This document shows positions 42,582-51,524 of a stretch of 64,000 nt of DNA, in pieces. The position numbers were made by a program, and so were the translations under genes. Source of the stretch: Desulfospira sp963664655 (GTDB lineage Bacteria; Desulfobacterota; Desulfobacteria; Desulfobacterales; Desulfobacteraceae); assembly GCA_963664655.2 (NCBI GenBank), contig OY761554.1, positions 4,898,001-4,962,000 on the forward strand, given 5' to 3'. Position 1 is the first letter of the stretch. Each line of letters begins with the position of its first letter. A model generated the notes under the pieces. The model had not been told where the DNA came from, did not search any database, and saw only the letters and a program-made list of their open reading frames with translations.

Positions 42582-43958
42582 ATGGCAGTAAATCCTGATA
42601 TTAAAATAGTTGTCGCTGATGATTCAGGAACCATGCGCATGATGTTCAAACAAATCCTCAAAAAAGCGGGATTTGAAAACCTGGTCATGGCGGTGAATGG
42701 TGAAGACGGGTTTGAAAAAGTCAAACAGGAAAAGCCTGACCTGGTGATCAGCGACTGGAACATGCCCCAGGTGGACGGGCTGGACTTTTTAAAACTGCTT
42801 CGGGCATCCGATGAATTTAAAACCCTGCCGTTTATCATGGCAACGGCCCAGTCCGATAAAGGCCAGCAGATTACCATTATGGAAGCCGGCGGCAGCGCTC
42901 ATGTGCCCAAGCCCTTTGACGAAGACCAGATCAGGGGGGCCATTGAAAAAGCCCTTTCAGGAGACGGCGGCCAGGAACAGCGGGCCCCCAAACAACGCAG
43001 TGTTGTGGGCGGAAAAGTGGAGTTGAATGTGGCCCATATCCAGATCACGGACCACCTGGCCTTAGGGGCTTTAAAGCACCGGATTGAAAACGGTGAGATT
43101 GATCCCCAGTACTTTGATCTGACCACCAGCCTGAAGGGCGGCTGGAATCCCATCCAGGAAGGGCTTGAAACCGGAGAAATTGACTGCGCCTTTGTGCTGG
43201 CCCCCATTGCCATGGACCTGTTTGCCTATGACACCCCCATCCGGCTGGTCCTGTTTGCCCACAAGAACGGCTCCACCTTTGTGAGATCCAGGCACTACGA
43301 TCACCGGTTTGACTCCCTCCAAAGCTTTTACAAATACAAGGTTGTGGACCTTCCCCATAAAATGTCCGTCCACCACATGCTGGCCCACCAGTTCTTAAAA
43401 GAGCTCGGGCTTAAACCGGGGGTGCCCGGCAAAAAGGCCATTAATGTCCGGTTTGAGGTGGTGCCGCCTATCAAAATGCCCGGCATCATGAAAGAAAACG
43501 AAGACGTGGCCGGCTTCATGGTGGCCGAGCCCGTGGCCACAAAGGCCATTAAAACAGAGATTGGCAACCTGGAATTTTACTCGGCCTCCCGGTGGGAAAA
43601 CCACCCCTGCTGTGTGGTGGCCATGCAGGAAGACTTTATTCAGCAGCATCCCGAGGCCGCCGAAGAATTTGTTTCCCTTTTGGTGGACACCGGCGAGTAC
43701 ATTGAAGACGACAAGGTCAGGGCCGCCCAGATCGCGGTCAACTTTCTTGACCCTGAAGGCAAAATGGGCCTGAACCCCGACGTGTTGAAAAATGTCTTTT
43801 CCCAGCCCATGGCCATTCACTGGAACGGCTTGTATCCTGAGGCAAAAGAACTGGACAAAATTCAAAAATACATGCACGATGTCATGGAAATTGGCAAACT
43901 GATTGATCTTGAAAAATTTATCCAAAGCGATTTTGCAAACAAGGCGTACAGACGTTAG
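42582..43958 (+). CDS. CheY-like receiver fused to cytoplasmic substrate-binding domain
   Basis: 458 residues with no signal peptide. Residues 7-125 are a receiver close to CheY: acidic pair D13/D14, phospho-acceptor D58 in VISDWNMPQVDGL, and lysine in VPKPF. From about 145 to the end lies an NrtA/NMT1-like binding domain (VELNVAHIQITDHLALGALK, KMSVHHMLAHQFLKELGL, WENHPCCVVAMQEDF) homologous to the two other binding proteins of the cluster. AAGGAG precedes ATG 42582. Inference: phosphorylation and ligand binding inform one another in the cytosol, using the neighbouring Hpt as phosphodonor or sink. Confidence 0.88.
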   Translation: MAVNPDIKIVVADDSGTMRMMFKQILKKAGFENLVMAVNGEDGFEKVKQEKPDLVISDWNMPQVDGLDFLKLLRASDEFKTLPFIMATAQSDKGQQITIMEAGGSAHVPKPFDEDQIRGAIEKALSGDGGQEQRAPKQRSVVGGKVELNVAHIQITDHLALGALKHRIENGEIDPQYFDLTTSLKGGWNPIQEGLETGEIDCAFVLAPIAMDLFAYDTPIRLVLFAHKNGSTFVRSRHYDHRFDSLQSFYKYKVVDLPHKMSVHHMLAHQFLKELGLKPGVPGKKAINVRFEVVPPIKMPGIMKENEDVAGFMVAEPVATKAIKTEIGNLEFYSASRWENHPCCVVAMQEDFIQQHPEAAEEFVSLLVDTGEYIEDDKVRAAQIAVNFLDPEGKMGLNPDVLKNVFSQPMAIHWNGLYPEAKELDKIQKYMHDVMEIGKLIDLEKFIQSDFANKAYRR

Positions 43959-43986
43959 GCAAAGGCGTCAGACAAAGGAGCTGCTC

Positions 43987-44832
43987 ATGAAAATTACTGA
44001 TCCCGAAGTTATCCGGAACGGAGAAAAAGACCTGATTGATGCGGTAAAAGAAGACCTTGACATGGAGGCGGTCAGGGATATCATCAAAGGCCGGTTAACC
44101 GCAGACGCACTGACCTCTAAGGGGGGACAGATCGTGGTCCATGACAACCAGGTGGCTTTCCGGCTGGACTTTGAGATCAATCTGAGCGGCAGCCTGCTGT
44201 TTGACCGGCAGGGAAATTACCTGGCATCTGCACAGGATCGGGATCTGTCTTTGGGGGAGACCGATGACGATTCCCATGACGCCGCAGATGTCATTGAAGA
44301 TGAACAGGGTCTTAACGCCTTTGATCTTGGTGAATCCGGGGACCTTGCTGAATCCGAAGATCTTGATGACGCCCCCCTGGACCTTGACGCCCCCTTGGAG
44401 ACCGGTGAACCCGAAGCCGGAGAAGATGACGAGTCCGGGTTGGAAACCCTTTCCCTGGCGGATGCGAACGCCCAAGACCCCGATGAAAAAGACCAGGACG
44501 GACTGCACATTGACCTGCCTGATTACGACCAGGACCCTGTTGAACCCGGGAATGCCCCCCCTGATATTCCCGGCGATGACATGCCGGACCTGACGCTGGA
44601 AGATGATGAGCCCCTGGAGCTGGAAGATACCCCCCTTGAACTGGATATAGAAGACGATGTCCCGGATTTGGACCTTGACGAGGATGCCCCCCTGGACCTG
44701 GACCTTGAAGAAGTGGATGTGGATTTAGAAGAGGATGCCCTGGCAGCGGATGAACTCTTAGATGAGGGAATAGACAACATCTTAAAAGAAAGCCGGGATT
44801 TCTGGGAGCAAAAAAAAGACCCTGACGCCTGA
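43987..44832 (+). CDS. Highly acidic protein of unknown function
   Basis: 281 residues from ATG 43987 (AAAGGAG). The first 85 residues form a compact domain (MKITDPEVIRNGEKDLIDAV, then VVHDNQVAFRLDFEINLSGS). The remainder is an Asp/Glu/Leu/Pro low-complexity region (DDAPLDLDAPLE, LDEDAPLDLDLEE), closing with a helix (LLDEGIDNILKESRDFWEQK). No known domain. Its place between the receiver fusion and the Hpt gene suggests a part in the same system, perhaps as a scaffold. Confidence 0.8.
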   Translation: MKITDPEVIRNGEKDLIDAVKEDLDMEAVRDIIKGRLTADALTSKGGQIVVHDNQVAFRLDFEINLSGSLLFDRQGNYLASAQDRDLSLGETDDDSHDAADVIEDEQGLNAFDLGESGDLAESEDLDDAPLDLDAPLETGEPEAGEDDESGLETLSLADANAQDPDEKDQDGLHIDLPDYDQDPVEPGNAPPDIPGDDMPDLTLEDDEPLELEDTPLELDIEDDVPDLDLDEDAPLDLDLEEVDVDLEEDALAADELLDEGIDNILKESRDFWEQKKDPDA

Positions 44833-44908
44833 CATCCCGGAAACACCAAATCCAAAAAAAACCGAAATCAGGGCGTGCCAGCCCCCTGATTCAAAAAAGG
44901 ACAACGCC

Positions 44909-45265
44909 ATGGATGATTTAAATGCCAGTACCATGCCCGTGAACATGGATGAGTTAAAGGACATCATGGATAACGACATGGAACTTATCTCAGATTGTTT
45001 TAACGATTATTTATCCGACTGGCCGGAAATTTTTTCTTCTATCAAAGCGGCCCTGGCGGCCACCGACTTTGAGACCTTGAACAAGTCAGCCCACAAGCTT
45101 AAGGGCATGCTTCAATATTTATGTGCCGGCAGGGCATACCAGGCAGCGGCCGCCGTGGAATCCGGTGCGGGGAATACCCGAATCGATGATCTTTCAGGCA
45201 TGGTCTCCACCCTTGAAAAAGAATGCCTGGCCGTTGTCCAATATATCCGCGAGCAGTCTGCTTAA
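44909..45265 (+). CDS. Hpt (histidine phosphotransfer) domain protein
   Basis: 118 residues, a single Hpt four-helix bundle. Phospho-accepting His62 in NKSAHKLKGMLQYL matches the family HxxKG motif. Hpt proteins shuttle phosphate between receivers and hybrid kinases; the only receiver nearby is the REC-binding-domain fusion 1 kb upstream. No histidine kinase gene is in the window. It ends overlapping the convergent MBL gene by 4 nt. Confidence 0.88.
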   Translation: MDDLNASTMPVNMDELKDIMDNDMELISDCFNDYLSDWPEIFSSIKAALAATDFETLNKSAHKLKGMLQYLCAGRAYQAAAAVESGAGNTRIDDLSGMVSTLEKECLAVVQYIREQSA

Positions 45266-46095
45266 ATTTCGATCACGCCGCCGGTCCTGAAGGGTTTCAC
45301 CCTGTGGGGCATCTGCTCGCTCATATAATTAAAAGCCTGTTCTCCGGTGCAGTGGCCCGTGTAAAAAACGGTTTTTTCAAACAATGCGATTTCGCCCAAC
45401 AGCATATCCATCCGTTTTTGTGACTCTGTTTTTCTTAAGACCGGATTAAACAGGTGAAACCCGCCAATAACCAGGTCAAACTGGTCCATACCGGTATCTT
45501 TTTTCACGCTGTTGAGCATATTGCCGATACCGGAGTGGGCGCAGCCCGTCACCACTATGGTTTTCCCGCCATCTTCCAGGAGCAGGCAAATTTCATGCTC
45601 AAAATCATCCAGCACCAGACGGCCGGATTCATCGGTTTTACAAAGGCTTTTATTGCCTTCAGGAATAAACCCCGATGTTTCAAAATTGGTGATGATCTGC
45701 ATGCCGTCTTCAACCTGGAAATTTTCTTTAATAAACCGGCACCTTGCCGGATCAATCTGATCAACAGGAAGCCCGATGTCCTTCTTCACCACCCGAAAAA
45801 TCCGGGCATAATGGGGATTCATGGCCGTGTCTTTTAAATAGACCGGGGCCGTTGAATTGACCTTTAAAAAATCCGGCAACCCGCCCCCGTGATCGTAATG
45901 GCCGTGGGAAATAAATGCGATGTCAACTTGGGACAAATCAATCCCCAATTTTTGGGCATTGTCCATAAACGTCCGGTCCGGTCCGGCATCAAACAGGATC
46001 TTTTTTTCTGAAGTTTCAATCAACAGGCTGATGCCGTGCCTGGGAACAAGGGTGTCATCCTCTGTGGTATTTTCCAACAATGTTGTGATTTTCAT
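45262..46095 (-). CDS. MBL-fold metallohydrolase
   Basis: 277 residues. Metal site SHGHYDHGGGLPDFL, with LFDAGPDRTFMDNA before it, then TGCAHSGIGNML and FYTGHCTGEQAF near the end. This pattern is that of the MBL branch containing dihydropterin-ribofuranosylaminobenzene phosphate synthase-like enzymes. Substrate unknown. Convergent with the Hpt gene. Confidence 0.8.
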   Translation of the reverse strand: MKITTLLENTTEDDTLVPRHGISLLIETSEKKILFDAGPDRTFMDNAQKLGIDLSQVDIAFISHGHYDHGGGLPDFLKVNSTAPVYLKDTAMNPHYARIFRVVKKDIGLPVDQIDPARCRFIKENFQVEDGMQIITNFETSGFIPEGNKSLCKTDESGRLVLDDFEHEICLLLEDGGKTIVVTGCAHSGIGNMLNSVKKDTGMDQFDLVIGGFHLFNPVLRKTESQKRMDMLLGEIALFEKTVFYTGHCTGEQAFNYMSEQMPHRVKPFRTGGVIEI

Positions 46096-46672
46096 TTCAA
46101 TGCAGCTCCTGGTTTAGAATTCCTGGCCATAGTGTGATGTCTGACATATTTTAGGTATCAAACATTCGGCCAAAATGGAATAAGGTTTATCTCCAAATAT
46201 AATTGAATTTGCCGAGTGCCGGTTCAAACAGACGTACTGCTCGAAATCGAAATTCAAATCGATTTCGGAAAATTCGGTGGGCAACGCTACGCTTTTTCCC
46301 ACCCTACTAAGCTGTGTCAGTGCGTCCGTGTCAGTTTTTGTTTGTCTCTGTTCGTCCCATTTTTTCTCGCCTGTCCCGGAAATTTGCAATTTCCGGTTTT
46401 CATCTTCCGGTTTGCAGTCTCTATTTTCGCATCCTTTCCCCGCCAATTCCATTGTAGGGAAAAAGCCTAGGTTTCCGTCAGAAATTATGCTCACATTTAA
46501 AATCAGACATTTGCTGATTGTTAAATTCCCTTAGCTTTCATATGTGTAGTATCAATAACCCCTCGTTCTCTCATTTTAAGGCAGATGTTATTGAACCGGC
46601 TAAACAATCAACCCCCGGATGAAGGTTTTATTCCAGGGTTAAAGTCAACCATCCTAACGATAGGAGGATTCT
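46096..46672. other. Gene-poor stretch with degenerate tandem repeats
   Basis: Around 46310-46400 are loose GTCCGTGTCAG-like and TGTCTCTGTTCGTCC-like units. An open frame on the minus strand (46114-46494) runs through them but its peptide reads as translated repeat and is not called. A strong ribosome site for the symporter subunit lies at the right end. Confidence 0.55.
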
Positions 46673-46921
46673 ATGTTCAAAGGCATGCCGAAAATTTTCT
46701 GGGCAGGCACAGGTCTGATGTATTTTTACGTGTTCTTTTTTATGTTCCTGGAGATGACCATCCCGGGACTCCCCTTGAAGAAGGTCTTTGGGGTCCCCGC
46801 CTGCTACCTGTACAACTGGTTTGTCGGACTCTGGCTCATTAACGTTATCATTGCCTTTTTGTTTTTCTCATCTGAAGAAAAACGGGAAGCAAAATTAGAT
46901 CAGGAAGGAGGCAACATATGA
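46673..46921 (+). CDS. Small subunit of SSS symporter (DUF3311-like)
   Basis: 82 residues with two membrane segments (about 8-28 and 45-66). TAGGAGGATTCT precedes ATG 46673 and the end overlaps the symporter ATG by 4 nt (ATGA). Small two-span proteins of the DUF3311 type commonly accompany SSS symporters and are thought to be accessory subunits. Confidence 0.72.
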   Translation: MFKGMPKIFWAGTGLMYFYVFFFMFLEMTIPGLPLKKVFGVPACYLYNWFVGLWLINVIIAFLFFSSEEKREAKLDQEGGNI

Positions 46922-48546
46922 GTGCGAATCCCATTGTATTACTTGGTGCCCTGGCTTATTTTCTAGTTATTTTTTACATTGGGTGGACTTCACGAAAAGC
47001 CTCCCTTGACGCATCTGATTTTTATGTGGCCGGCCGGAAAGTCGGCGCGTTTGTTAACGGCAGCGCCCTGGCAGCCACCTATTTCAGCCCGGCCAGTTTC
47101 CTTGGGCTTCCCGCATTTATCTTCCTTCTGGGGTACCCGTTCTGGTGGGCACTGGTCGGCATTATCGGCGGCATGCCCATTGCCACCCTGTTAACGGCAG
47201 CGCCTTTGAGAAAGTATGAACCCACATCCTTTACCGATTACTATGCAGACCGGTATGAGACCAAATGGATGCGGCTGTGGGCAGCCATCCCCACCGTTAT
47301 CGGCGGGTTTGCCTATGTTATTTTGTCCATCGTTGGTACGGCCTTGTTCCTGCTGTGCATCCTGAAACTGAACTTTACCATTTCCGTCATTCTGGCCTCC
47401 ATCATCGTGTTTGCCTATGTTTATTACGGCGGCATGGTGGCCACGACCTTTTCGACGGCCTTCCAGGGCATTGCCATGACCGTGGCATCGCTTGTGGCGA
47501 CGGTATACGTTTTAGGACATTACGGCGGATTTAACGGCCTGACCGATGCAGTTCTGGCCAATAACGCCAACTTCTTTAACATGCCCTATGTGGCCGAGAA
47601 GGCATCCCATCCGTTGATGGCGACCTGGACCGGTGTTGTGGGCTTCTTCTTTGTATGGCATTTCGGGTTTTCCGCCATGCCGTACACGGTTGTCCGGTTC
47701 TTCACCTCCCAGGATATCAAATCCGCCCGCCGGAGTGTGTTCTGGGCCGTATTGATCGGCGGCGCCATGTATGCCGGCCTGATCATCATTGGCACCGGCA
47801 CCAAGGTTCTGATCGAACAACTGCATCCCCTTATGCAGACCAACGGCATTGACAGCGCCATCGGGCTGTTAAAGCACATGAAAACCGCTTACGGCGTTGC
47901 CGGTGCATCGGTGACCGATTACTCCATGATCGCTGCCATGGAAGCCCTGAACAGCCCGTTCCTGCTGGCCGTTATCGCTGCCGGCGGTCTGGCCATTGCC
48001 ATGGCCACCGCAGCCGGCTGGACCATGGTGTTGAACATCGTCCTGGGCAGGGACCTGATCGGCAAGGTCTTCGGATCTTCCTGGCCAGAGGAAAAACCGG
48101 TTCAGTGTACCCGTTACATGACCATCTTCACCATCCTGGTCTGCGGCCTGCTGTCCTTTAAGCCGCCGGCACTGGTTTTGGATATTTCCGGTGCCGCATT
48201 TACCGTTATCCTGTGTTCCGTAGGTCCCCCACTGATCTTAGGTATCTGGTGGGAACGGGGCACCACCATAGCGGCAACCTTGAATATCCTTGTCATGACC
48301 GTATGTTCGGCCGGATCCTGGATGTATGCCAAATATACCCTGGGCAGCTACCACTGGTTCTTCTTAAGCGACCCTGCCAATAAACTGTCTACCCCCCACC
48401 AGTTCTACTGGGTATTTGTCGGGTTTATCTTCTATACCGTCATCAGCCTTATCACGCCAAAGAACAGTGATGAGGCCATTCAAAAATATGTGCGGAATTT
48501 AAGGCCGAGACAGGCCAGTTCCGAGCAGGTTCAAACCACTGAATAA
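46918..48546 (+). CDS. Sodium:solute symporter family (carboxylate/acetate type)
   Basis: 542 residues, about 13 membrane segments, SSS family. Recognisable: SRKASLDASDFYVAGRKVGA at the start of the first loop, GSALAATYFSPASFLGLP in the sodium-site region, and FTDYYADRYETKWMR. Context (an acyl-CoA synthetase gene follows) fits uptake of acetate or another short carboxylate that is then activated to its CoA ester. Confidence 0.88.
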   Translation: MSANPIVLLGALAYFLVIFYIGWTSRKASLDASDFYVAGRKVGAFVNGSALAATYFSPASFLGLPAFIFLLGYPFWWALVGIIGGMPIATLLTAAPLRKYEPTSFTDYYADRYETKWMRLWAAIPTVIGGFAYVILSIVGTALFLLCILKLNFTISVILASIIVFAYVYYGGMVATTFSTAFQGIAMTVASLVATVYVLGHYGGFNGLTDAVLANNANFFNMPYVAEKASHPLMATWTGVVGFFFVWHFGFSAMPYTVVRFFTSQDIKSARRSVFWAVLIGGAMYAGLIIIGTGTKVLIEQLHPLMQTNGIDSAIGLLKHMKTAYGVAGASVTDYSMIAAMEALNSPFLLAVIAAGGLAIAMATAAGWTMVLNIVLGRDLIGKVFGSSWPEEKPVQCTRYMTIFTILVCGLLSFKPPALVLDISGAAFTVILCSVGPPLILGIWWERGTTIAATLNILVMTVCSAGSWMYAKYTLGSYHWFFLSDPANKLSTPHQFYWVFVGFIFYTVISLITPKNSDEAIQKYVRNLRPRQASSEQVQTTE

Positions 48547-48553
48547 ACACCAT

Positions 48554-48587
48554 GGGCAGGCCTTTCCCCAAGGGTTAAGGCCTGCCC
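48554..48587 (+). terminator. Hairpin after the symporter gene
   Basis: Perfect 11-bp stem GGGCAGGCCTT/AAGGCCTGCCC with a 12-nt loop, 7 bp after the stop. Followed by C and A runs, not T, so it may protect the 3' end or partly attenuate instead of terminating. Confidence 0.45.
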
Positions 48588-48686
48588 CCCCCAAAAAAAT
48601 GAAACCCCCCGCCGACACCCGGCCGGTTCTTTCATTATTTTACGGTTCAACCCAATATCAACATTCACAACAGGGAGAAACAAGAC

Positions 48687-50366
48687 GTGAATACGCCAAA
48701 TATTGACATAGGCAATACCACCATCAGCGATCTGATCGATACCCTGGCCAAAGATTTCGGCGATGATAAAGCCCTGGTCTACAACCGCTTTGGCATCGAC
48801 TATAATTTCAGGGAGTTCAAACAAATTTGTGACGACGTTGCCAAAGGGCTGATCGGGCTTGGCATCCAAAAAGACGAAAAAGTTGCCATCTGGGCCAACA
48901 ATGTGCCTGAATGGGTTTACTTCCAGTATGGCAGTGCCAAGACCGGTGCGGTAATGGTCACGGTAAACACCAACTATAGAAGCTTTGAACTTGAATATCT
49001 GTTGCAGCAGTCTGATTCAACCACCCTGGTCATGATCGGCGGTGTCAGGGAAAAAGATGAATACATCAAGGTCGTTAAAGATTTAATCCCGGATCTGGAC
49101 ACCACGGCGCCCGGACAGATCAAGTCGGATAAACTGCCCTTTTTCAAACGGATCATTTTTATCGGCGAAGACACCATCAAAGGGGCTTACAGCTGGGACG
49201 ACATGATTGAGGCCGGCAGCTCCGTTTCCGATCAGGACTTGGCCGATCGAATCGCCACACTCGGACCGGATGATGTGGTCAACATGCAGTACACCTCCGG
49301 CACCACCGGGTTCCCTAAAGGGGTGATGCTCACCCACACCAACCTGATCGGAAATGCCAACAGCATGGCCGAGTGCATGCGGCTTTCCACCAAGGATACC
49401 ATGTGCATCCCGGTGCCGTTCTTCCACTGCTTCGGCTGTGTTATCGGCACCCTTTGCTGTATGGTGTCGGCCACTACCATGGCCCCGGTTGTGGCGTTTA
49501 CCGCCAAAGATGTCATGGAAACCATTGACCGGGAGAAATGTTCGGTCATTCTCGGGGTTCCCACCATGTTTATTGCCGAACTCGAGGAAATGGGCAACAA
49601 ACCCTATGATACGTCCTATCTGCGGACCGGTGTCATGGCCGGTTCCCCCTGCCCCATTGAAGTCATGAAGGCCGTGGTGGATAAGATGGGCGCCTCGGAA
49701 ATGACCATTGTCTACGGCCAGACCGAAACCTCTCCGGGCATCACCCAGACCCGGGTGGACGATTCCCTGGAACTGCGGGTCACCACTGTGGGCCGGGCCC
49801 TGCCGGGCGTTGAGGTTAAAATCGTCGATGACATCACCGGTGAGGATGTTCCCCCGGGGGTCCAGGGAGAACTTTGCAGCAGGGGCTATAATACCATGAA
49901 AGGGTATTATAAAAACGAAGAGGCCACCAGAAAAACCATTGATAAGGACAACTGGCTGCACACCGGGGATCTGGCCATCATGGATGAGGACGGCAACTGC
50001 AAGATCACCGGAAGAATCAAGGATATGATTATCCGGGGCGGAGAAAATATTTATCCCCGGGAAATTGAAGAATTCCTTTACACCAACGAAAAAATCAGGG
50101 ATGTCCAGGTGGTGGGCGTAGCCAGCAAGAAATACGGCGAAGAAGTGGCGGCGTTCATTCAGCTCAAACCGGGCGTCACCGCAACCGAAGAAGAATTTAA
50201 AGAATTTTGCACCGGAAAAATTGCCTTCCACAAAATTCCGAAATTCTTCCTGTTTGTGGATGAATATCCCACCACGGCCAGCGGCAAGATCCAAAAGTAT
50301 AAACTCAGGGAAACCGCTGTTCAGATGCTTGAAAGGGAAGAAGACGCCAAAATCAAAACCGCTTAG
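48687..50366 (+). CDS. Acyl-CoA synthetase (AMP-forming)
   Basis: 559 residues, start GTG 48687 (GGGAG upstream). Adenylate-forming enzyme: MQYTSGTTGFPKGVMLTH (AMP-binding P-loop), VYGQTETSPGITQTR, LHTGDLAIMDEDGNCKITGR, and the C-terminal catalytic lysine region TASGKIQKYKLRE. Medium- to long-chain fatty acid-CoA ligase type. Works downstream of the symporter and upstream of beta-oxidation. Confidence 0.92.
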   Translation: MNTPNIDIGNTTISDLIDTLAKDFGDDKALVYNRFGIDYNFREFKQICDDVAKGLIGLGIQKDEKVAIWANNVPEWVYFQYGSAKTGAVMVTVNTNYRSFELEYLLQQSDSTTLVMIGGVREKDEYIKVVKDLIPDLDTTAPGQIKSDKLPFFKRIIFIGEDTIKGAYSWDDMIEAGSSVSDQDLADRIATLGPDDVVNMQYTSGTTGFPKGVMLTHTNLIGNANSMAECMRLSTKDTMCIPVPFFHCFGCVIGTLCCMVSATTMAPVVAFTAKDVMETIDREKCSVILGVPTMFIAELEEMGNKPYDTSYLRTGVMAGSPCPIEVMKAVVDKMGASEMTIVYGQTETSPGITQTRVDDSLELRVTTVGRALPGVEVKIVDDITGEDVPPGVQGELCSRGYNTMKGYYKNEEATRKTIDKDNWLHTGDLAIMDEDGNCKITGRIKDMIIRGGENIYPREIEEFLYTNEKIRDVQVVGVASKKYGEEVAAFIQLKPGVTATEEEFKEFCTGKIAFHKIPKFFLFVDEYPTTASGKIQKYKLRETAVQMLEREEDAKIKTA

Positions 50367-50406
50367 GTCAGTTTTCGATAAGGCAATAGCTTAAAACAAA
50401 TCATCA

Positions 50407-50442
50407 CAGGAAAGGCAGGCTTTAAACGGCCTGCCTTTCCTG
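50407..50442 (+). terminator. Strong stem-loop after acyl-CoA synthetase
   Basis: Perfect 13-bp stem CAGGAAAGGCAGG/CCTGCCTTTCCTG with a 10-nt loop, 41 bp after the stop; T-rich sequence follows a few bases later. Confidence 0.8.
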
Positions 50443-50469
50443 TTGGGTGTTGCTTTTTCTTTGAGGTCA

Positions 50470-50521
50470 CTTGTAGGAGTGGGCCATGCCCACGATTCGC
50501 GGGCATGGCCCGCTCTACAAG
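50470..50521. repeat. REP-like long palindrome
   Basis: 52-bp near-perfect hairpin: CTTGTAG, GAGTGGGCCATGCCC, 9-nt loop, GGGCATGGCCCGCTC, CTACAAG. Lies between convergent genes; similar palindromes are dispersed in many genomes. Confidence 0.7.
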
Positions 50522-50587
50522 CCATTTTCCGGCCTTTTCTCGAACCGTTATTTAGACCAAAATGTCGATTCCCGAATTTACCTTCTG

Positions 50588-50620
50588 GTTTTCCGGTCTC
50601 CCTTTTTCCGGTCTCCCTCT
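50588..50620. repeat. CGGTCTC array
   Basis: Two CCGGTCTCCCT units just after the stop of the following minus-strand gene; same family as 55720 and 61483. Confidence 0.6.
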
Positions 50621-51522
50621 TATTTTATTGGCTTTCTGGCAAAGGACTCCGGTGCTGCAAACAGATGGGAATCCAGGGCAGCGGTCTCAAGCACCTTGGT
50701 CAACACCGTGGTCTCCTCTTTAAGGACCTTGTCAATCCTTTTGGCCGGTTTGTCCTCATAATTCTGGACATAGGCCCCCTCTAACCGGAACTGACTTTTC
50801 ACAGCATACCCGTCAATTTTTGAAAGCTTGGTTTCAATATCGGAAAGGTCCTGGGGATAATAGCTGAGCAGATCCCCTAAAAGCCCGAGCCGGTAGCGGT
50901 CCACCCCTGTTTTGTCAGAAAGGTCCTTATTGAATTTCATGACCAGATCGTATCCGTCAACCTCGGTGGTCAGCCAGAGAGACTGGGTAATCTGGGTCAG
51001 GCTTTTGGCATTTTTCTTTTTATCAAAGGTTTCAAGATTGAGGTGGACATCCACCCTCCTTGTTGAATACCCGTTCACGGTTTCCGGCTCATCATGGAAT
51101 TCAAAGGATATCCGGGGGGCTGACACCTCATACCGGGCCTTCAAAAACTCTTCGCGCTCCTTGGCCAAAGGGTTTCGTTTATTATACCATTGCGGGTCGC
51201 AGATCTGGTCAATGGGATACACATAAACATAGCGGTTTTCCCAGTCCACCTCTGACACGTAATTTTCCTTTAAATCAAACCCGCTGGTTTCTCTCACAGT
51301 TTTTACTTTGCCGAAAAACCGTTTTAACATGCTGCCCTGGTACCGGGTTTCCTTGTCCATATACTTGGCCGCAGCCGTGTACCCCACCTGCATCAGGGCG
51401 CTGGTTTCGCCAAGCATCCAGTCATGGCTTTCAATCTTGTGGGTAAACAGAACATCAGCGGCCGCAGCCGGCCCCATCCACATCAAAAGGAACATTCCCA
51501 GGGTGATCAATCGAAATCCCAT
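50620..51522 (-). CDS. Exported protein of unknown function
   Basis: 300 residues. Signal peptide MGFRLITLGMFLLMWMGPAA with cleavage around AAA-DV. The body is soluble and mixed alpha/beta with many aromatic residues (ENYVSEVDWENRYVYVYPID) and no recognised domain. Its start lies 2 bp after the stop of the 78-residue membrane protein gene, so they are co-transcribed. Confidence 0.7.
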   Translation of the reverse strand: MGFRLITLGMFLLMWMGPAAAADVLFTHKIESHDWMLGETSALMQVGYTAAAKYMDKETRYQGSMLKRFFGKVKTVRETSGFDLKENYVSEVDWENRYVYVYPIDQICDPQWYNKRNPLAKEREEFLKARYEVSAPRISFEFHDEPETVNGYSTRRVDVHLNLETFDKKKNAKSLTQITQSLWLTTEVDGYDLVMKFNKDLSDKTGVDRYRLGLLGDLLSYYPQDLSDIETKLSKIDGYAVKSQFRLEGAYVQNYEDKPAKRIDKVLKEETTVLTKVLETAALDSHLFAAPESFARKPIK

Positions 51523-51524
51523 GG

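Noticed and set aside
46114..46494. 126-residue open frame on the minus strand
   Set aside because: Runs through degenerate tandem repeats; the peptide (KKWDEQRQTKTDTDALTQ) reads as translated repeat, with no ribosome site and no domain.
49083..50294. 403-codon minus-strand frame inside the acyl-CoA synthetase gene
   Set aside because: Antisense shadow of a gene with complete AMP-binding motifs.
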